NCBI GenBank assembly: GCA_940747215.1
Contig: CALNWS010000020.1
Span: 1-64,000 of the forward strand
DNA: 64,000 nucleotides
Origin: an uncultured Paraburkholderia sp.
GTDB lineage: Bacteria > Pseudomonadota > Gammaproteobacteria > Burkholderiales > Burkholderiaceae
Direction of reading: 5' to 3'
Within the stretch, counting starts at the first letter, position 1, and every line of letters starts with the position of its first letter. Made by a program: the position numbers and the translations under genes. The notes under the pieces were generated by a model, which made no database searches, was not told where the DNA came from, and worked only from the letters and a program-made list of their open reading frames with translations. This document shows positions 19,361 to 29,829 of this stretch, piece by piece.

Positions 19361-19643
19361 TTCGGTTCGGGCGCTGTCGACGCGCGGAGTCTTCAATTTA
19401 TCGATTCTAAACCCACCGTGCCCACGCCTGCCGCGCAGCCCTTCTGGCTGCATGCAGCCAGCGGCGCGAACGCCAAAAAGCCCGCGGCTGAATACCTCGG
19501 GAGCCAGTCATTTGCATGACAGCTGAAGGAACGTTCTGCACTCCGACCATTAAGGGACAACGACAGCGACGAACCGTGCGTGCGGGCAACGCACACCGCC
19601 TGCACGGTCCGGATCGCGCTATTTCACGAGACTATTTCACGGG

Positions 19644-20009
19644 CTATTTCTTGACCGCAACCGTGGCGCCGCTTTTCGCGGCTGCGGCCGGAGCGGCCGC
19701 ACCTTTGGTCTGTGAAGACACCGTAGCCTGGCGCGTTAGCAGCCGCGCCAGCCGGACCGACAGCGAGACCCTCCGCCTGTAGGCGCTCGACGGTATGCCC
19801 GCTCATGCCCTTGACGCGCTTGCCGAGGTCCGCCGGATCCTTGTAGGGACCATGCGCGGCACGTTCGTCGAGAATGGCTTTCGTTTGGCCGGACCGATGC
19901 CCTTGATGCCGCACAGCGCGTCTTCGTTGGCCATGTTGACGTCGACCGCGGCATACGCGTGCCCGAAAGCGACCAGCATGGCCGCGGTAACCAGAATTTT
20001 TCGAAACAT
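19644..20009 (-). pseudogene. ComEA-like helix-hairpin-helix DNA-binding protein, broken
   Basis: From 20009 the product has a signal peptide (MFRKILVTAAMLVAFGHAYA) and VDVNMANEDALCGIKGIGPA, the start of a ComEA-type HhH motif. A frameshift near 19880 moves the rest, AILDERAAHGPYKDPADLGK and RVKGMSGHTVERLQAEGL, to another frame. A second shift near 19735 precedes the Ala/Lys-rich tail ending at 19644. ComEA proteins bind incoming DNA in the periplasm during natural transformation. Only the first half could be made from this copy. Confidence 0.85.
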
Positions 20010-20085
20010 ATGGAATCTCCCTCGTACAACCGGTTGGCGTGATCACCAACCGGGAGATTTCAGTTTAGAGAGGATGACGGACTAA

Positions 20086-21078
20086 TTACACCTGGCCGGA
20101 TAGCCAACGTACGTAGCAATCCACACCCTCCTGCACGCTCAGGAACGGCGCGTCGTAACCGGCCGCGCGCAGCTTCGACTGGTCGGCCTGCGTGAAGCAC
20201 TGGTACTTGCCGCGCAATGCGTCGGGGAACGGAATGTATTCGATCAGGCCGCGTTGCACGAGGTCTGCGAGCGAGAGCGCCGGTTCGTCGTTCAGCGAGC
20301 GCAGCGTGTTGACGACGGTGCTTGCGATGTCGTTGAACGGCTGCGCGCGGCCGCTGCCCAGATTGAAGATGCCAGACTTGTCCGGATTGTCGAAGAAGAA
20401 CAGGTTGACCTTCACGACGTCTTCGACCGAAACGAAGTCACGCGTCTGCTCGCCTGCGGCATACCCGTTGTACTCGCCGAACAACTTGACCTTGCCCTCG
20501 GCGCGGAAATGGTTGAAGTTGTGAAACGCGACCGACGCCATGCGCGCCTTGTGCGTTTCACGCGGACCGTACACGTTGAAATAACGAAAGCCTGCAATCT
20601 GGCTTCTCGCCGTGGGCAGCACGCGGCGAATCACCTGGTCGAACAGGAATTTCGAATAGCTGTACACGTTCAGCGGCTGCTCGACTTCGCGCTCTTCGAC
20701 GAAGCGCGTCGAGCCGCCGTACGTTGCCGCCGACGACGCATACAGGAACTGGATGTTCTGCGCGAGGCACACGTCGAGCACGTCGCGACTGTAGCGGAAG
20801 TTGTTGTCCATCATGTAGTGGCCGTCGGTTTCCATCGTGTCCGAGCAGGCACCTTCATGAAAAATCGCGCGCACCTTGCCGAATTCGCCGCGCTTGAAGC
20901 GCTCGACGAACTCGGTCTTGTCGAGGTAATCGTCGATCCCGCAGTCGACCAGATTCTTGAACTTGTCCGCGCGTGTCAGGTTGTCGACCGCGATGATGCG
21001 TTGCTCGCCGCGCTCGTTGAGCGCCTTCACGATGTTGCTGCCGATAAAACCGGCTGCGCCGGTGACGATGAGGGTCAT
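20086..21078 (-). CDS. hldD: ADP-L-glycero-D-manno-heptose 6-epimerase
   Basis: The 330-residue short-chain dehydrogenase/epimerase starts with the Rossmann motif [20 protein letters not shown]. It carries [20 protein letters not shown], the YxxxK pair in [17 protein letters not shown], and [20 protein letters not shown]. It converts ADP-D,D-heptose to ADP-L,D-heptose, the precursor of the LPS inner core. It lies downstream of hldE and ugd on the same strand. Intact, consistent with the retained LPS core pathway. Confidence 0.97.
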   Translation of the reverse strand: MTLIVTGAAGFIGSNIVKALNERGEQRIIAVDNLTRADKFKNLVDCGIDDYLDKTEFVERFKRGEFGKVRAIFHEGACSDTMETDGHYMMDNNFRYSRDVLDVCLAQNIQFLYASSAATYGGSTRFVEEREVEQPLNVYSYSKFLFDQVIRRVLPTARSQIAGFRYFNVYGPRETHKARMASVAFHNFNHFRAEGKVKLFGEYNGYAAGEQTRDFVSVEDVVKVNLFFFDNPDKSGIFNLGSGRAQPFNDIASTVVNTLRSLNDEPALSLADLVQRGLIEYIPFPDALRGKYQCFTQADQSKLRAAGYDAPFLSVQEGVDCYVRWLSGQV

Positions 21079-21164
21079 GATGATCCTGCGATAGTAGACG
21101 TTGTGGAGTCCCGCGGCTGCGTTGCGTGCGCTTCAGTTAGCGAGCGAAGCAGCGGCGGGCCGCG

Positions 21165-22172
21165 TCAATTGAAAAGCTCGTCGTAGTCGACGGTGGCGGT
21201 GCCGAGTTTGCCGACCACGATGCCGGCCGCGCGATTCGCGAGCCCCACGGCCTCGACCAGCGTGAGACCCGCGCCGAGCATGGCGGCAAGCGTGGCAATC
21301 ACGGCGTCGCCCGCACCCGAGACATCATACACTTCGCGTGCAACCGCCGAAGCGTGCAGGATGCCTTCGTCCGAGAAGAGCGTCATGCCTTCTTCGGAGC
21401 GCGTGAGCAGCAGCGCCTTGAATTCGAGTTTGGCGCGCAGCTTCGTGACGCGCGCGATCAGATCGTCTTCCGACTTCCACTGCCCCACCACTTCGCGCAA
21501 CTCCGCGCGATTCGGCGTGGTGAGCGTCGCGCCGCGATAACGCTCCCAGTCGTCGCCTTTCGGATCGACCAGCACGGGTTTGCCCGCCGCATGAGCACGG
21601 GAAATCATTTGCGTGACGTGCGTGAGGCCGCCCTTTGCGTAATCCGACATCAGGATCACGTCGTGCGACGGCAGCAATTCGTCGAAACGCGCGAGACCCG
21701 CGAGCAGCACTTCGTGCGCGGGCGTGTTTTCGAAATCGACGCGCAGCAGTTGCTGCTGACGCGACAGCACGCGCAGCTTGATCGTGGTGAGCAGATCGGG
21801 ATCGCGTTCGAGATGCGGCGCGACGCCGCTTTCGCCGAGCAACTGCACGATGCGCTCGCCCGGCTCGTCGTGTCCGATCACGCACAGCAAACCCACCTTC
21901 GCGCCGAGCGCCACGGCATTGCACGCGACGTTCGCCGCGCCGCCGAGGCGGTCTTCCTGACGCTGCACGTGCACCACGGGCACGGGCGCTTCAGGCGAGA
22001 TGCGATTGGCGTCGCCGAACCAGTAACGGTCGAGCATCACGTCGCCGACCACCAGCACGCGCGCGGCGCCGAGTTGTTCACGCGGCACGCGCGTGAGCGC
22101 GGGTGCCGACTTTGGCGCGTGGCCCTCAGGCATTGCCGGAGACATCGGCCGGAAGTTCAGAGGGTCAGGCAT
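21165..22172 (-). CDS. hldE: D-glycero-beta-D-manno-heptose-7-phosphate kinase
   Basis: I chose the ATG at 22172 ([18 protein letters not shown]), which overlaps the ugd stop as ATGCCTGA. The longer open frame upstream lies inside ugd. This is the kinase domain only, as in other Burkholderia, where the adenylyltransferase is a separate gene. PfkB-family features include [58 protein letters not shown] and the catalytic [15 protein letters not shown]. It phosphorylates heptose-7-phosphate at C1 for LPS core synthesis. Intact. Confidence 0.93.
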   Translation of the reverse strand: MPDPLNFRPMSPAMPEGHAPKSAPALTRVPREQLGAARVLVVGDVMLDRYWFGDANRISPEAPVPVVHVQRQEDRLGGAANVACNAVALGAKVGLLCVIGHDEPGERIVQLLGESGVAPHLERDPDLLTTIKLRVLSRQQQLLRVDFENTPAHEVLLAGLARFDELLPSHDVILMSDYAKGGLTHVTQMISRAHAAGKPVLVDPKGDDWERYRGATLTTPNRAELREVVGQWKSEDDLIARVTKLRAKLEFKALLLTRSEEGMTLFSDEGILHASAVAREVYDVSGAGDAVIATLAAMLGAGLTLVEAVGLANRAAGIVVGKLGTATVDYDELFN

Positions 22173-23541
22173 AAGGGCGTCCAATCGAGTGATAGTCGAT
22201 GCCGAGTTCGGCCATCGTCTCCGGTTCGTACAGATTGCGGCCATCGAAAATCAGCGGCGATTTCAGTACGGATTTCAGATAGACGAAGTCCGGGCTCTTG
22301 AATTCCTTCCATTCGGTCACGACGACGAGCGCGTCGGCGCCCGTCAGCGTTTCGCCCTGCGTGCCGGTGAACGTGAGACGCGCGAGGTGCTCGGGCTTGT
22401 CGTGCAGATCGAGCGCGAAAACGCGTTTCGCTTCGGTGAGCGCGACCGGATCGTACGCGCGCACCTGCGCGCCGCGTGCGAGCAGTTCGGCGATCACGCG
22501 ACGGCTCGGCGCTTCGCGCATGTCGTCGGTATTCGGTTTGAACGCGAGGCCCCAGACGGCGAACGCGTAACCGCTCAGATCGTCGCCGAGACGCTTCGTG
22601 ATCTTGCGCACGAGCACGTCCTTCTGGTCGTCGTTCACTTCTTCGACAGCTTCGAGAATGCGCAGATTCTGGCCCTGCTTGCTCGCCGTGCGGATCAGCG
22701 CCTGCACGTCCTTCGGGAAACATGAGCCGCCGTAGCCACAACCAGCATACAGGAAGTGATAGCCGATGCGCGGGTCCGAGCCGATGCCGCGACGCACGGC
22801 CTCGATGTCCGCGCCGACGCGGTCAGCCAGATTCGACATTTCGTTCATGAACGATATGCGCGTGGCCAGCATTGCATTGGCGGCGTATTTCGTGAATTCG
22901 GCCGAGCGCACGTCCATGTACAGCGTGCGTTCGTGATTGCGGTTGAACGGCGCGTAGAGACGCTTCATCAGCTCGCAGGCGCGCTGACCGGCTTCGTCTT
23001 CGTCGACGCCGAGCACGATGCGATCCGGACGCATGAAGTCGTCCACCGCCGCGCCCTCTTTCAGGAACTCGGGGTTCGACACGACGGAGAAACCATGCTG
23101 ATCGCTTTGCGTAAGACCGCGCTTCGCCAGCTCTTCGTCGATCACTGCGCGCACGCGCTGCGCGGTGCCCACCGGCACCGTCGATTTGTCGACGATCACC
23201 TTGCAGCCGTTCATCGTGCGGCCGATGTTGCGCGCCGATTCGAGCACGTATTGCAGGTCGGCGGAACCGTCTTCATCCGGCGGCGTACCGACCGCGATGA
23301 ACTGCACGTCGCCGTGCGCGACGCTCGCGGCGATGTCCGTCGAGAACTGGATGCGGCGCGCGGCGCGCGTGCGTTTGATCATCTCCTGCAGACCGGGCTC
23401 GTGAATGGACACGCCGCCGTTGTTGAGGATCTCGATCTTGCGCGGATCCACGTCGAGACAGAAGACATCGTGGCCGATTTCCGCAAGGCATGCGCCAGTG
23501 ACGAGGCCGACATAGCCCGTGCCGATAATGGTGATTTTCAT
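22165..23541 (-). CDS. ugd: UDP-glucose 6-dehydrogenase
   Basis: The 458-residue protein starts [20 protein letters not shown] (NAD-binding) and contains the catalytic cysteine motif [14 protein letters not shown]. Other landmarks are [40 protein letters not shown] and [16 protein letters not shown]. It oxidises UDP-glucose to UDP-glucuronate, for 4-amino-4-deoxy-arabinose addition to lipid A or for capsule. It overlaps hldE by eight bases, so the two are co-transcribed. The GXGYVG motif is complete and the gene is intact. Confidence 0.97.
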   Translation of the reverse strand: MKITIIGTGYVGLVTGACLAEIGHDVFCLDVDPRKIEILNNGGVSIHEPGLQEMIKRTRAARRIQFSTDIAASVAHGDVQFIAVGTPPDEDGSADLQYVLESARNIGRTMNGCKVIVDKSTVPVGTAQRVRAVIDEELAKRGLTQSDQHGFSVVSNPEFLKEGAAVDDFMRPDRIVLGVDEDEAGQRACELMKRLYAPFNRNHERTLYMDVRSAEFTKYAANAMLATRISFMNEMSNLADRVGADIEAVRRGIGSDPRIGYHFLYAGCGYGGSCFPKDVQALIRTASKQGQNLRILEAVEEVNDDQKDVLVRKITKRLGDDLSGYAFAVWGLAFKPNTDDMREAPSRRVIAELLARGAQVRAYDPVALTEAKRVFALDLHDKPEHLARLTFTGTQGETLTGADALVVVTEWKEFKSPDFVYLKSVLKSPLIFDGRNLYEPETMAELGIDYHSIGRPYA

Positions 23542-23657
23542 ACGCTTTCCGGTGAGGGTTTCTCGTAGTGGACTGAGTCGTTATGTCCCGCGGGGCTTTT
23601 CTGCTTAGCCCGGCGGGCCGCCGTCGCCGCCGCGCAGTCTCACACTGGAGCTCGCAA

Positions 23658-24833
23658 TCAGTTTGACGCAGTGATGGGTTCGACGCGCCGCGGCGCGTAG
23701 GTTTCCCAGCCGCTGCAACCGGGGCACTGCCAATAAAAGAGGCGCGCCCTGAAACCGCAATTCTGGCACTTATACCGTGGCAGATTCTTCGTACGCTGGC
23801 GAATCAGCGTACGCATCAATTCGAGTTCGCTGCGGCGCGGTTCTTCGGCCACGGCCTGCTGCGCTTCCAGAAGACGTGTCATGCCAGCCAGATTCGGCGA
23901 CTTCTGCATCTGCGAGCGCGCGAGCGCATGAGTGGCGTCGGGGCCGCGCAACGATGCGACGTGCTGGTACGCGACGTCGAACAGATCGTTCGACGGATAG
24001 CGATCGACCCACGTGGTCAGCAGATCGACGCCTTCCTGCGGACGGCCAAGCGCCTCGTAGGCTTTCATCAACTTTTCAGCGACGAGCGGCAGATACGCCG
24101 AATTCTGCTCCTCGACGCGCCGCCATTGCGCGATCGCGGCTTCCTGCTGGCCGCCGGCTGCGTCGACGTCGCCGAACAGGATCATGGCACGCACGTTCGT
24201 CGGGTTCGCCTTCAGTGCGAAACCGAGCTGGCGGCGAGCTTCATCGGGATTCTTCTGCTGCAGCGCTTCCTGCGCGAGCTCGCAGTGAAACTGCGCGATC
24301 TCCTTGTCGAGCGACTCGGCGCCCATGGTTTCGAGGTGGCGGGCGGTGTCGATCGACTTGACCCAGTCCTTCTCGATTTCGTAGATGGTGAGCAGCGCAC
24401 GCTGTGCGCCGAGCGCGTAATCGCCGGTTTCGAGCGAACGGAACGTTTCTTCCGCGCGGTCGAGCAGAGCCGCCTTCAGGAAGTCCTGGCCCAGCTCATA
24501 CAGCGCGTGATCGCGCTCGCTGACCGGCAGATCGGCCCGATTCAACAGATTCTGATGCACGCGGATCGCGCGGTCCGTTTCGCCGCGACGGCGGAACAGA
24601 TTGCCCAGCGCAAAGTGCAGCTCGACCGTCTCGGGGTCAAGCTTGACGACTTCGATGAACGCGTCGATCGCCTGGTCCGGCTGTTCGTTGAGCAGGAAAT
24701 TCAGGCCACGGAAATACGACCGCGGCAGGTTGGCGCTTTCGGACAACAGCGTCTTGAGGTCGTAGCGCGCAGCCATCCAGCCGAACGCGAACGCGACGGG
24801 AATGACCAGCAGCCACCAGAAGTCTAGATCCAT
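23658..24833 (-). CDS. lapB: LPS assembly protein B (TPR, rubredoxin-like)
   Basis: The 391-residue protein has one N-terminal membrane segment (MDLDFWWLLVIPVAFAFGWM). TPR repeats follow, for example YFRGLNFLLNEQPDQAIDAF and LHFALGNLFRRRGETDRAIR. The C-terminal rubredoxin-type zinc/iron site is CQNCGFRARLFYWQCPGCSG with two CxxC pairs. LapB links LPS synthesis to FtsH-dependent LpxC turnover at the inner membrane. lapA follows upstream on the same strand after a 70-base gap. Intact. Confidence 0.95.
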   Translation of the reverse strand: MDLDFWWLLVIPVAFAFGWMAARYDLKTLLSESANLPRSYFRGLNFLLNEQPDQAIDAFIEVVKLDPETVELHFALGNLFRRRGETDRAIRVHQNLLNRADLPVSERDHALYELGQDFLKAALLDRAEETFRSLETGDYALGAQRALLTIYEIEKDWVKSIDTARHLETMGAESLDKEIAQFHCELAQEALQQKNPDEARRQLGFALKANPTNVRAMILFGDVDAAGGQQEAAIAQWRRVEEQNSAYLPLVAEKLMKAYEALGRPQEGVDLLTTWVDRYPSNDLFDVAYQHVASLRGPDATHALARSQMQKSPNLAGMTRLLEAQQAVAEEPRRSELELMRTLIRQRTKNLPRYKCQNCGFRARLFYWQCPGCSGWETYAPRRVEPITASN

Positions 24834-24903
24834 GCGATTAATGCAAACGTGCCGGGAAGCGGGAACGAAAGGCCGCGCGCGCAGAAGCGTAGCCGAAGAA
24901 AAT

Positions 24904-25197
24904 TCAGATTAGCGGCGGCATGGGCGGCTGCTCCACCACCACCGGCGTTTCGCGCGCTACCCGCAGTTCACGCTTGAGCCGGCCATTCTCCATGTGCAGG
25001 CGCACCATGGCCGGCATCGACGACACCAGCCCGGCCAGCAGCCCGACCACGAAGAACGCGAGGCCGATCAGAATCAACGGTGCCGACCATGCGTAGCCAG
25101 CGAGGAAATTCAGCGTAGCGGGTTGTGTATTGGAGAGCGCCAGCACCAGCAACAGCACGAACACCAGCATACGGATCAGCCAGACGATAAATTTCAT
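24904..25197 (-). CDS. lapA: LPS assembly protein A-domain protein (DUF1049)
   Basis: The 97-residue protein has two membrane segments (MKFIVWLIRMLVFVLLLVLA and SAPLILIGLAFFVVGLLAGL) separated by SNTQPATLNFLAGYAW. A basic coiled region follows (VRLHMENGRLKRELRVARE). This is the LapA/YciS arrangement. Its place next to lapB is conserved in many proteobacteria. Intact. Confidence 0.92.
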   Translation of the reverse strand: MKFIVWLIRMLVFVLLLVLALSNTQPATLNFLAGYAWSAPLILIGLAFFVVGLLAGLVSSMPAMVRLHMENGRLKRELRVARETPVVVEQPPMPPLI

Positions 25198-25531
25198 GAT
25201 AGGTCTCTTGACGGCAGTTGCGGGGGTGACGCTGGCTTGATGACGCGTCGCGCCACGGTGTTACCCGCGCCGAAGTGACCCGTATTGTATAATGGACGGT
25301 GGCCCCGCGGCTGGGCAGGAACTGCCCGATTGCGGACTTACGTGGGATTTATGCGCCGCTGCTATGCGCCGCTTCGATCCGGACGCGACCGGCCGCCCCT
25401 TCTTGACTGCCGGTACATACAAAAACGTAGGCGAAAAAAAGCGCCCGAAGGCGCTTTTTCTGGTCTTTTGCCGACTGGCTTTGGCCGCTGACGCTCACCG
25501 TGCCACGCTGCAAAGTGCACAGCGGGAGCAA
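25198..25531. other. 334-bp spacer with possible short transcript
   Basis: No conserved protein is visible. A TATAAT box on the plus strand (25288-25293, preceded by TG but with no clear -35) faces a strong hairpin at 25436-25459. A plus-strand transcript of about 150 bases is therefore possible. The hairpin is equally placed to end ihfB. Confidence 0.35.
25436..25459. terminator. Terminator downstream of ihfB (bidirectional)
   Basis: AAAAAGCGCC (25436-25445) pairs with GGCGCTTTTT (25450-25459) around a CGAA loop. A run of seven A on the left gives a long U tract on the minus strand, as expected for terminating ihfB; on the plus strand five T follow. Confidence 0.85.
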
Positions 25532-25855
25532 TTAGAGATCATCATCCGGCTCTTCAGCCTTCAACGGCTCGCCCGCGCGGCGATCCACGCGTTCGCGCAG
25601 TTCCTTGCCCGGCTTGAAGTGCGGTACGTACTTCTCTGGTACCAGCACTTTCTCGCCCGACTTCGGATTACGCCCGACGCGGGAAGGACGGCGGTTCAGG
25701 CCGAAGCTGCCGAAGCCGCGAATTTCGATGCGATGACCGTTGACAAGTGCCTCCGACATCGCATCAAGCATCGTCTTCACCGCGAAATCCGCATCTTTAA
25801 GAACAAGCTGCGGAAATCGCGTAGCCAACTGGGCGACCAATTCCGATTTGGTCAT
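25532..25855 (-). CDS. ihfB: Integration host factor, beta subunit
   Basis: The 107-residue DNA-bending protein starts [20 protein letters not shown]. The beta-arm region is [20 protein letters not shown], followed by [20 protein letters not shown]. It pairs with IhfA and bends DNA at recombination, replication and sigma-54 promoters. It follows rpsA after a 21-base gap, the usual order. The acidic tail (EPDDDL) is typical of Burkholderia. Intact. Confidence 0.97.
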   Translation of the reverse strand: MTKSELVAQLATRFPQLVLKDADFAVKTMLDAMSEALVNGHRIEIRGFGSFGLNRRPSRVGRNPKSGEKVLVPEKYVPHFKPGKELRERVDRRAGEPLKAEEPDDDL

Positions 25856-25876
25856 ACTGCAGCAGACCTCTCAGGC

Positions 25877-27592
25877 TTACTGGTTCTGGCCGTCGAGCTT
25901 GGCCTTCAGCAGCGCGCCGAGGTTCGTCGTACCGGTAGCAGCCGAGCTCGAGTCCGACGAAGCTAGGCCGCGGATCGCTTCCTGTTGCTCAGCCGAATCC
26001 TTGGCCTTGATCGACAGGTTGATGCCACGCGACTTGCGATCGATGTTGATGATCATCGCGTTGACCTTTTCGCCTTCCTTCAGCACGTTGCGAGCATCTT
26101 CCACGCGGTCTTGCGCGATTTCCGAAGCGCGCAGGTAGCCTTCGACTTCGGTCGACAGTTGAACCACTGCACCCTTTGCGTCTACCGTCTTAACCACGCC
26201 GTCAACAACCGAACCCCTGTCGTTCATTGCAACGAAGTTGCTGAACGGATCGCCTTCCAGTTGCTTGATACCCAGCGAAATGCGTTCCTTTTCGACGTCG
26301 ATGCCGAGAACGATCGCTTCCACTTCGTCGCCCTTCTTGTACTTGCGAACAGCTTCTTCGCCCGTTTCCGACCACGATAGGTCCGACAGGTGAACCAGAC
26401 CGTCGATACTGCCCGGCAGACCGATGAAGACACCGAAGTCGGTGATTGACCTGATTGCGCCTTGCAGCTTGTCGCCCTTCTTGAAGTTGCGGCTGAAGTC
26501 GCCCCACGGATTCGGCTTGCACTGCTTCATGCCAAGGCTGATACGGCGGCGGTCTTCGTCGATTTCGAGAACCATGACTTCGACTTCGTCGCCCAGTTGC
26601 ACAACCTTCGACGGTGCAACGTTCTTGTTCGTCCAGTCCATTTCCGACACGTGAACCAAGCCTTCGATACCCGATTCGACTTCGACGAATGCGCCGTAGT
26701 CGGTGATGTTAGTGACCTTACCGAACAGACGCGTGCCCGACGGGTAACGGCGCGAGATGCCTTCCCACGGATCGTCGCCCAGTTGCTTGATACCGAGCGA
26801 AACGCGGTTCTTTTCCTGGTCGAACTTTAGGATCTTTGCGGTGACTTCCTGGCCAACCGACAGAACTTCCAACGGGTGACGCACGCGACGCCATGCGATG
26901 TCGGTGATGTGCAACAGGCCGTCGATACCGCCTAGGTCCACGAACGCGCCGTAGTCGGTGATGTTCTTGACCACGCCTTCCACGATCGCGCCTTCCTTCA
27001 GCGTTTCGAGCAGCTTTGCGCGCTCTTCGCCTTGCGTTGCTTCGATCACAGCGCGGCGCGACAGCACGACGTTGTTACGCTTGCGATCGAGCTTGATGAC
27101 GCGGAATTCGAAGGTCTTGCCTTCGTACGGGGTCGTGTCCTTGACCGGACGCGTGTCGACCAGCGAACCCGGCAGGAACGCGCGGATGCCGTTGACCATG
27201 ACGGTCATGCCGCCCTTGACCTTACCCGTGATCGTGCCGGTCACGAGTTCGTTGTTGTCCAGCGCTTTTTCCAGCGACAGCCACGAAGCCAGACGCTTCG
27301 CCTTGTCGCGCGACAGGATCGTGTCGCCATAGCCGTTTTCCAGCGCGTCGATCGCGACGGAAACGAAGTCGCCCGCCTGCACTTCTACCTCGCCCGCGTC
27401 GTTCAGGAACTCTTCGAGCGGGATGTAGGCTTCGGACTTGAGACCAGCGTTCACCACGACGAAGTTATGGTCAACACGCACGACTTCGGCGGAGATCACT
27501 TCGCCAGCGCGCATGTCTTGCTTGGTCAGCGACTCTTCGAACAGAGCCGCAAAAGATTCGGTATTCGGGGTAGAGGTTTGCAGGTCGGACAT
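25877..27592 (-). CDS. rpsA: 30S ribosomal protein S1
   Basis: I chose the start that gives [20 protein letters not shown], the usual S1 N-terminus; the frame extends six codons upstream. The 571-residue protein carries six S1/OB repeats, recognisable by [40 protein letters not shown] and [20 protein letters not shown]. It recruits mRNA to the 30S subunit. At 25963-25967 and 26933-26938 it has leucine CTA codons within CTAGG/CCTAGG, unusual for a highly expressed GC-rich gene. Otherwise normal. Confidence 0.97.
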   Translation of the reverse strand: MSDLQTSTPNTESFAALFEESLTKQDMRAGEVISAEVVRVDHNFVVVNAGLKSEAYIPLEEFLNDAGEVEVQAGDFVSVAIDALENGYGDTILSRDKAKRLASWLSLEKALDNNELVTGTITGKVKGGMTVMVNGIRAFLPGSLVDTRPVKDTTPYEGKTFEFRVIKLDRKRNNVVLSRRAVIEATQGEERAKLLETLKEGAIVEGVVKNITDYGAFVDLGGIDGLLHITDIAWRRVRHPLEVLSVGQEVTAKILKFDQEKNRVSLGIKQLGDDPWEGISRRYPSGTRLFGKVTNITDYGAFVEVESGIEGLVHVSEMDWTNKNVAPSKVVQLGDEVEVMVLEIDEDRRRISLGMKQCKPNPWGDFSRNFKKGDKLQGAIRSITDFGVFIGLPGSIDGLVHLSDLSWSETGEEAVRKYKKGDEVEAIVLGIDVEKERISLGIKQLEGDPFSNFVAMNDRGSVVDGVVKTVDAKGAVVQLSTEVEGYLRASEIAQDRVEDARNVLKEGEKVNAMIINIDRKSRGINLSIKAKDSAEQQEAIRGLASSDSSSAATGTTNLGALLKAKLDGQNQ

Positions 27593-27756
27593 AAAAATCA
27601 AAATTTGCATGGATTTCGCAGCGCCGGCTGGCCGGAAGGATCAGCTACTATGGCAGATTGTGACTACCACGCGGGGAAAGTTAAAAACAACGCTCAGGAG
27701 GCCCACCAAGGACCACAAAGTACCTACGACAGCGGGACATCTACTGCACCCGCCGC

Positions 27757-28464
27757 CTATGCGCTCACATTGCTGCTCAGGCTTGCGGGACTAACGCGCC
27801 CGTACCACTGCACCACCTGTTCGACCGCCTGGTCGACCGACAATGCGGAGGTATCGAGCAGCTTTGCATCCGCTGCGGGCTTGAGTGGTGCGGCTGCACG
27901 CTGACTGTCACGCTCGTCGCGCTCACGCAAATCCCGAAGCAAGTCATCTATATTAGCAGAAAATCCTTTTTGGATCAGTTGCTTATGCCGGCGCGTCGCG
28001 CGGGCCTCGACGCTCGCGGTCATGAACACCTTCAGCATGGCGTCTTGGAAGATGACGGTGCCCATGTCGCGGCCGTCCGCGACCAGCCCCGGCTCCTTGC
28101 GAAATGCCCGCTGACGCGCCACCAGCGCGGTTCTCACGGGCGCGTGCACGGCAATCGCCGACGCGCGGCTGCCCACTTCCTCGGCGCGGAGGTCGGCGGA
28201 AACGTCTGTACCGTCGAGCTGCGCGAGACCCTCACGGAAGGTGATGCGCAGGTCGTCGATCAGCTTGACGAGCGCCTCCACGTCGTGCGCCTCGACATTA
28301 TAGCGGATGCTCGCCAAGGCGGCGAGCCGGTACAGCGCGCCGCTGTCGAGCAGGTGGAAGCCAAGGCTTGCGGCAACCAGCGCGGCCACGGTGCCTTTTC
28401 CGGAGGCACTCGGGCCGTCGATCGTAATGACGGGCGTCTGGTGAAAGGGACGGGTTGGTTTCAT
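27757..28464 (-). CDS. cmk: Cytidylate kinase
   Basis: The 235-residue protein has the P-loop [20 protein letters not shown]. Other family motifs are [36 protein letters not shown] and [20 protein letters not shown]. It phosphorylates CMP and dCMP. It lies between aroA and rpsA, the common beta-proteobacterial order. The gene ends with TAG, which shows that TAG still serves as a real terminator here. Intact. Confidence 0.97.
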   Translation of the reverse strand: MKPTRPFHQTPVITIDGPSASGKGTVAALVAASLGFHLLDSGALYRLAALASIRYNVEAHDVEALVKLIDDLRITFREGLAQLDGTDVSADLRAEEVGSRASAIAVHAPVRTALVARQRAFRKEPGLVADGRDMGTVIFQDAMLKVFMTASVEARATRRHKQLIQKGFSANIDDLLRDLRERDERDSQRAAAPLKPAADAKLLDTSALSVDQAVEQVVQWYGRVSPASLSSNVSA

Positions 28465-28500
28465 CTAAAAAAGCCGCACGTCGGTCGATTCGCGGGCGAA

Positions 28501-29811
28501 TCAAGGTTTGGCGAGCGCCGTGAAGCGCTCGAAGTAATCAGGAAACGTCTTGCCGACGCATTTCGGATCGTTAATGCGGATCGGCACGCCGCCCAGGCTC
28601 ACGAGCGAGAAGCACATGGCCATGCGATGGTCGTCGTAGGTGTCGATCGCGGCGTTCGGAATCAGCTTTTCCGGCGGCGTGACGACGAGGTAATCCTCGC
28701 CCTCCTCGATCTTCGCGCCCACTTTGCACAGTTCGGTGGCCATCGCAGCGATCCGGTCGGTTTCCTTCACGCGCCAGCTCGCGATGTTGCGCAGCGTCGT
28801 GGTGCCGTCGGCGAACAGCGCGGCGATGGCGATCGTCATCGCCGCGTCCGGAATCAGGTTGAAATCCATGTCGATCGGATCGAGCTTGCCGTTGTCGTTG
28901 TCGTTGCCGACGCCGCGCACTTCGATCCAGTCCTCGCCCATCTGCAGGTTCGCGCCCATTCTGATGAGCGCGTCGGCAAAGCCCACGTCGCCCTGAATGC
29001 TCGCGCGGCCCACGCACTCGACCTTCAGCGGGCCGCCGCCCAGCGCGCCGGCCGCGAGGAAATACGACGCCGACGACGCATCGCCTTCCACCATGATCAT
29101 GCCCGGCGACTGATAACGCTGCCCCGACGGCACGACGAAGCGATGCCACTCGTGACGCTCCACCTTGATGCCGAAGCGCTCCATCAGCTTCATCGTGATC
29201 TCGATGTACGGCTTCGAAATCAGTTCGCCGTCCACCTGCACGGTCGTCACGCCGCTCGCGGTGCGCAGGAGCGGCAGGGTCATCAGCAGCGACGTGAGGA
29301 ACTGGCTCGACACGTCGCCGCGCACGTGAATGGGCGCCTCGGCGGAGATTTGCCCAGGCCGGATGCGCAGCGGCGGGTAGCCTTCGTTCTCTTCATAGTC
29401 GATCTTCGCGCCGATCGGCCGCAAGCCGTCGACGAGATCGCCGATCGGCCGCTCGTGCATGCGCGGCACGCCGTGAATGCGGTAGTCGCCGCCGTTCACC
29501 GCGAGCGCCGCCGTGAGCGGACGCACCGCCGTGCCCGCGTTGCCGAGAAAGAGGTCGGCCTTGCGCGCCGTGAAGGCGCCGCGCGTACCCGTGACGACGC
29601 ACGTGTCGCCCTCACGCTTCAGACGCACGCCGAGCGTTTCGAGCGCGGCGAGCATGACGCGGGTGTCGTCGGAATCGAGCAGGTTCGTGATTGTCGTTTC
29701 GCCTTCGGCGAGCGCGGCGAGCAGCAGAACGCGATTCGAAATGCTTTTGGAGCCCGGCAGACGAACCGTGCCGGACGCACGGGAATAAGGTCCGAGATCG
29801 AGGAATTCCAT
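28501..29811 (-). CDS. aroA: 3-phosphoshikimate 1-carboxyvinyltransferase (EPSP synthase)
   Basis: The 436-residue enzyme shows [20 protein letters not shown] and [20 protein letters not shown]. The C-terminal signature includes [20 protein letters not shown] and [20 protein letters not shown]. It makes EPSP for chorismate. It is followed by cmk and preceded by the decayed tyrA. The shikimate pathway to chorismate is thus kept here while the tyrosine branch is damaged. The clean frame contrasts with tyrA and hisC. Confidence 0.97.
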   Translation of the reverse strand: MEFLDLGPYSRASGTVRLPGSKSISNRVLLLAALAEGETTITNLLDSDDTRVMLAALETLGVRLKREGDTCVVTGTRGAFTARKADLFLGNAGTAVRPLTAALAVNGGDYRIHGVPRMHERPIGDLVDGLRPIGAKIDYEENEGYPPLRIRPGQISAEAPIHVRGDVSSQFLTSLLMTLPLLRTASGVTTVQVDGELISKPYIEITMKLMERFGIKVERHEWHRFVVPSGQRYQSPGMIMVEGDASSASYFLAAGALGGGPLKVECVGRASIQGDVGFADALIRMGANLQMGEDWIEVRGVGNDNDNGKLDPIDMDFNLIPDAAMTIAIAALFADGTTTLRNIASWRVKETDRIAAMATELCKVGAKIEEGEDYLVVTPPEKLIPNAAIDTYDDHRMAMCFSLVSLGGVPIRINDPKCVGKTFPDYFERFTALAKP

Positions 29812-29829
29812 GATTGAGTCCAGTTCCGG

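Noticed and set aside
19440-19462. TGGCTGCATGCAGCCA palindrome as an operator or attachment site
   Set aside because: A short GC-rich palindrome between two genes without neighbouring promoter or repeat partner; it may be a stem at the cysM or comEA side, but nothing supports a specific role.
23777-24361. Long open frames opposite lapB, ugd, aroA and gyrA as overlapping antisense genes
   Set aside because: They are arginine- and histidine-rich shadows typical of GC-rich coding DNA and have no recognisable domains.
28895-28915. GTTGTC repeats in aroA as a possible slippage lesion
   Set aside because: They encode a short NDND loop in frame and the protein is otherwise complete.
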